From CAYSCW01 sp964429795 (GTDB taxonomy: Bacteria > Acidobacteriota > Aminicenantia > Aminicenantales > Aminicenantaceae), in assembly GCA_964429795.1 (NCBI GenBank), contig CAYSCW010000009.1:16302-80301 (forward strand): 64,000 bases of DNA. Reading direction: 5' to 3'. The notes under the pieces are model-generated. The model made no database searches. It was given only the letters and a program-made list of their open reading frames with translations, and was not told the DNA's origin. A program made the position numbers and the translations under genes. Below, piece by piece: positions 61,311-64,000 of this stretch (its first letter is position 1; each line of letters begins with the position of its first letter).

Positions 61311-62642
61311 ATGGAACCACAAGATAAACTTAATCCTTGGATTCAGATCCTTCAAACCATACGAAAAAAAATAGATAAAAACAGCTTCGAAACATGGTTT
61401 GATCCCACTGTATACATTGGACAGGAGGAAAATTCTCTCTACATAAAAGTTCCTAATTCTTACTTCAAAGACTGGCTTTCTTTCCATTATGGAAGCCTTA
61501 TCAGCCAGTGTTCCAAAGATCTCTTTGGCAGATTCTTTGAGATAAAATACATCCATGAGGAAAGGCTTTCTTCCTTCATGCGCCGTTCTCCTGAGGAAAG
61601 ACGGATGAGAAGTGAAGCTCTTCTCAATCCTAACCTCAACCCTAATTATACATTTGAAACATTTGTTGTAGGCTCTTGTAATCAATTTGCTCATGCTGCC
61701 TCCACTGCTGTAGCTAAAAATCCAGCTCAATCCTATAATCCTCTCTATATATATGGAGGCGCTGGTTTAGGAAAAACTCACCTGATGAATGCTATTGGCC
61801 ATTTTACGCTTAAACATAACTGCAATCTTAAAATCTTTTATGTCACCACGGAAAAATTTATGAACGATCTGATCAACCATCTTCAATATGGAAAGGTCCT
61901 GGATTTCCGCCAAAAATACCGCAGTGTTGATGTTCTTCTCATGGATGACATACATTATCTATCCGGAAAAGAAAGGACTAAGGAGGAATTTTTTCATACA
62001 TTCAACCACCTCTATGACAGCCAAAAGCAGATTGTTATTTCTAGTGATTGCCCTCCCAAAGAAATACCTAATCTCGAGGAAAGATTTAGTTCCCGTTTCG
62101 AGTGGGGATTAATCGCTGATTTAAAGCCCCCTGATATCGAAACCAGGATCGCTATCCTGAAAAAAAAGTCCGAGTTAGAAGGCATTGTCCTTCCTGAACC
62201 CATTGCTCTTTACATCGCTGATAAAATACAGTCCAATATCCGCGAATTAGAAGGATACCTGCGCCGGGTTATTGCTTATTCTTCATTAAAGGGGAAACCG
62301 ATCGATCTTGACCTTGCCAAGGAATCGCTAAAAGACCTTCTGGATTTAACAGAAAAGTATATCTCTGTGGATAGAATCCAAAAGATTGTCTGTCATCACT
62401 TCAAGATTAAGATTTCCCAGATAAAAACTAAAAATAACTCTCCTAAAATATCCTTTCCCCGTCAGGTGGCCATGTATATTGCAAAAGAACTAACAGATAC
62501 TTCCCTTCCAGAAATCGGTCGAAAATTCGGTGGAAAACATCATACAACTGTCTTGCATAGCATCAGAAAAATTGAAAAAATGCGGAATGAAAACCCAGAA
62601 TTCAACAAAGAGATAAACAGTCTGATTAGCTCTATCTATTGA
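61311..62642 (+). CDS. dnaA: Chromosomal replication initiator DnaA
   Basis: A 443-residue protein that opens oriC. Domain I at the N-terminus (LNPWIQILQTIRKKIDKNSF), a short domain II, AAA+ domain III with Walker A GGAGLGKTHLMNAIG and Walker B DVLLMDDIHYLSGKERT, and domain IV with the DnaA signature IGRKFGGKHHTTVLHSIRKI. Length is normal. It starts with ATG close to the cluster of DnaA boxes, which suggests autoregulation. Only a weak ribosome site is visible. Confidence 0.97.
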   Translation: MEPQDKLNPWIQILQTIRKKIDKNSFETWFDPTVYIGQEENSLYIKVPNSYFKDWLSFHYGSLISQCSKDLFGRFFEIKYIHEERLSSFMRRSPEERRMRSEALLNPNLNPNYTFETFVVGSCNQFAHAASTAVAKNPAQSYNPLYIYGGAGLGKTHLMNAIGHFTLKHNCNLKIFYVTTEKFMNDLINHLQYGKVLDFRQKYRSVDVLLMDDIHYLSGKERTKEEFFHTFNHLYDSQKQIVISSDCPPKEIPNLEERFSSRFEWGLIADLKPPDIETRIAILKKKSELEGIVLPEPIALYIADKIQSNIRELEGYLRRVIAYSSLKGKPIDLDLAKESLKDLLDLTEKYISVDRIQKIVCHHFKIKISQIKTKNNSPKISFPRQVAMYIAKELTDTSLPEIGRKFGGKHHTTVLHSIRKIEKMRNENPEFNKEINSLISSIY

Positions 62643-62756
62643 TAAATAAGGAAGTTATAAATTTTTTCAACTTTCTCTTCTTTTCTTATTATTTTTTATT
62701 ATCTTTTTATATATATTGTATTAGAATAATATTAATTCCTAGAAGGAAGGTGAAAT
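62643..62756. other. Very AT-rich spacer between dnaA and dnaN
   Basis: About 114 bases, mostly A and T, with long T-runs and TATATATATT. Such a segment is a candidate DNA-unwinding element. AAGGAAGG at its end is the ribosome site for dnaN. No clear DnaA box. Confidence 0.4.
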
Positions 62757-63857
62757 ATGAACTTTTTTGTCAATAGAAAAGATGTTATTGGCGATCTACA
62801 AATACTTCATGGCATTGTGGAAAAGAGAAATACAATGCCTATACTTGCCAATATCTTGGTTGAAGCCGCTGATGAACAGGTCAATCTTACTGGAACAGAT
62901 CTAGAGGTGGGGCTCAAAACATACTTTCCTGCCAGTATTAAAGAACCAGGTTCAGTTACGGTATCAGGTAAGAAGCTTTTCGAAATCGTAAAGTCCTTAC
63001 CAGAAGATCAAACCATCGAATTCAAAGAATCTGGCGATCTACTTATGGAAATTGTCGCAGGAGAGAGCCAGTTCAAAGTGCTTTGCTTGTCTAAAGAGGA
63101 TTTTCCCCAAGTACCAGAAGCCAGATTCGAGAAGAAAATTTTACTTCCTCTAGATACTATCCATGAGATGATTGATAGAGTTTACTATGCTATCGCCCAT
63201 GAGCAGAGATATTATCTTAACGGAGCTCTTTTAATACTCAAGAAGAACACAATGGAATTAGTGAGTACTGATGGGCACAGGTTAGCTTATACATTAAAAG
63301 AAATAAAAAAAATGAATATTGAGGAAGAGATAAGAGGGATAATTTCCAAAAAGACGCTAAGCGAACTGAGAAAGTTTGAAGATAAAGAGGTTGAATTTGA
63401 TCTAGATGAGAATAACCTCTTTTTCAAAGTAAAAAACAAGACATTGATTTCTCGCATAATCGAAGGAAAATTTCCCAATTTTGAAGCTGTTATCCCTAAA
63501 GAAAATCCCTATATAGTGTCTTTTTCCAGAGAGGAAATAACAGATGCTATAAGGCGGGTGGCCTTGCTCTCAGCTGAGAGATCCAAAGGAATAAAATTTT
63601 ATATTCAAAAAAACAATATAAGGCTTTTTTCATCAAATCCGGAAATTGGAGAAGCTAGAGATAAGGTAGATGTAGATTATGATGGAGAGGATATGGAGAT
63701 AGGATTCAACTCGCAGTACATCCTAGATTTTTTAACAGCTGTTAAAAGCGAAAAAGTTCGCTTTGAATTAAGGGATGAAAACAGTGCGGTACTCATGAGA
63801 CCAGAAACAGAAGATGAATTCACATATTCATACGTCTTGATGCCGATGAAGATTTAG
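62757..63857 (+). CDS. dnaN: DNA polymerase III beta subunit (sliding clamp)
   Basis: A 366-residue DNA clamp of three similar domains. Recognisable parts: LHGIVEKRNTMPILANILVE, ITDAIRRVALLSAERSKGIK, FNSQYILDFLTAVKSEKVRF and the end FTYSYVLMPMKI. The clamp tethers polymerase III to DNA. GAAGGAAGGTG precedes the ATG. It follows dnaA, the common order at bacterial origins. recF is not seen in the remaining bases. Confidence 0.97.
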   Translation: MNFFVNRKDVIGDLQILHGIVEKRNTMPILANILVEAADEQVNLTGTDLEVGLKTYFPASIKEPGSVTVSGKKLFEIVKSLPEDQTIEFKESGDLLMEIVAGESQFKVLCLSKEDFPQVPEARFEKKILLPLDTIHEMIDRVYYAIAHEQRYYLNGALLILKKNTMELVSTDGHRLAYTLKEIKKMNIEEEIRGIISKKTLSELRKFEDKEVEFDLDENNLFFKVKNKTLISRIIEGKFPNFEAVIPKENPYIVSFSREEITDAIRRVALLSAERSKGIKFYIQKNNIRLFSSNPEIGEARDKVDVDYDGEDMEIGFNSQYILDFLTAVKSEKVRFELRDENSAVLMRPETEDEFTYSYVLMPMKI

Positions 63858-63946
63858 TTAAATCAACCGGAAGGATTTTTACTCCAAAATATTAAGTCTT
63901 CTCTTAAATGGATGTCTTTTCGGGCTATTCCCCGCGATTTTAGGGT

Positions 63947-64000
63947 TTAAGAAGCTTTATCTATAAAAATGCCTTTGGTAATTCCTCCTCCAGCCACCTT
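63947..64000 (-). CDS. Possible end of a leftward gene, cut by the window edge
   Basis: On the minus strand the last 17 codons before a TAA at 63947-63949 read KVAGGGITKGIFIDKAS, a plausible protein end. It would be convergent with dnaN, 89 bases apart. Too short to identify. Confidence 0.3.
   Translation of the reverse strand, partial: KVAGGGITKGIFIDKAS

Overview
The window looks like a chromosomal segment of a Gram-negative bacterium of moderate GC content that spans the replication origin. Evidence for an outer membrane and LPS: heptosyltransferase and heptose-phosphatase genes, an Mla lipid-transport set, Lol-type ABC transporters, a LolB-like lipoprotein and several beta-barrel proteins. 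The content (S46 and M16 peptidases, a gluzincin peptidase, periplasmic beta-lactamase-like and propeller proteins, many FtsX-type permeases) fits the Acidobacteriota/Aminicenantes neighbourhood. This placement is inferred from gene content only.

Layout. 1-3.7 kb: end of a beta-barrel gene, an orphan gene, and a three-gene ECF sigma / anti-sigma / CpxP-like sensor operon read leftwards. 3.8-15.5 kb: envelope and secreted functions (S46 peptidase, second CpxP-like protein, beta-barrel, gluzincin peptidase, adenylate cyclase-TPR regulator, propeller protein, serine hydrolase) separated by gene relics. 16-26.4 kb: an M16 peptidase pair, then aspS-hisS-accA, a small HTH protein, a second ECF sigma/anti-sigma/YbjQ cluster and an rRNA methyltransferase. 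26.8-32.1 kb: a beta-barrel, Lol/MacB-type ATPase, two permeases and LolA-like cassette. 32.3-36.1 kb: methyltransferase, glnS, gltX. 36.2-36.6 kb: a plus-strand micro-operon of small peptides with a strong terminator. 36.7-50.6 kb: a long leftward run of core genes (ispF, ispD, PIN/TRAM, radA, MlaDFE-like genes, dnaB, rplI-rpsR-rpsF, pth, rplY, prs, tRNA-Gln, ispE, lolB). 50.9-61.1 kb: rightward genes (secreted MEMO1-AMMECR1 fusion, FmdB, waaF, gmhB, rel, and a lipoprotein/lipoprotein/peptidase-propeller-barrel operon) with rpmB on the other strand. 61.1-63.9 kb: putative oriC, dnaA, dnaN.

The clearest new signal is a conserved promoter-like element, GGAATAA-N15/16-GTCTAA. It is found twice upstream of the first ECF sigma operon and once upstream of the unlinked CpxP-like gene. 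It implies an autoregulated, CnrYXH-like envelope-stress or metal regulon. Other points of interest are an MCE protein with a predicted C-terminal beta-rich, barrel-like domain, the three-gene surface peptidase operon, the small-peptide micro-operon at 36.2 kb, charged tails on adjacent ribosomal proteins, and tRNA-Gln supplying the stop codon of ispE. No CRISPR array, rRNA or intact insertion sequence was seen.
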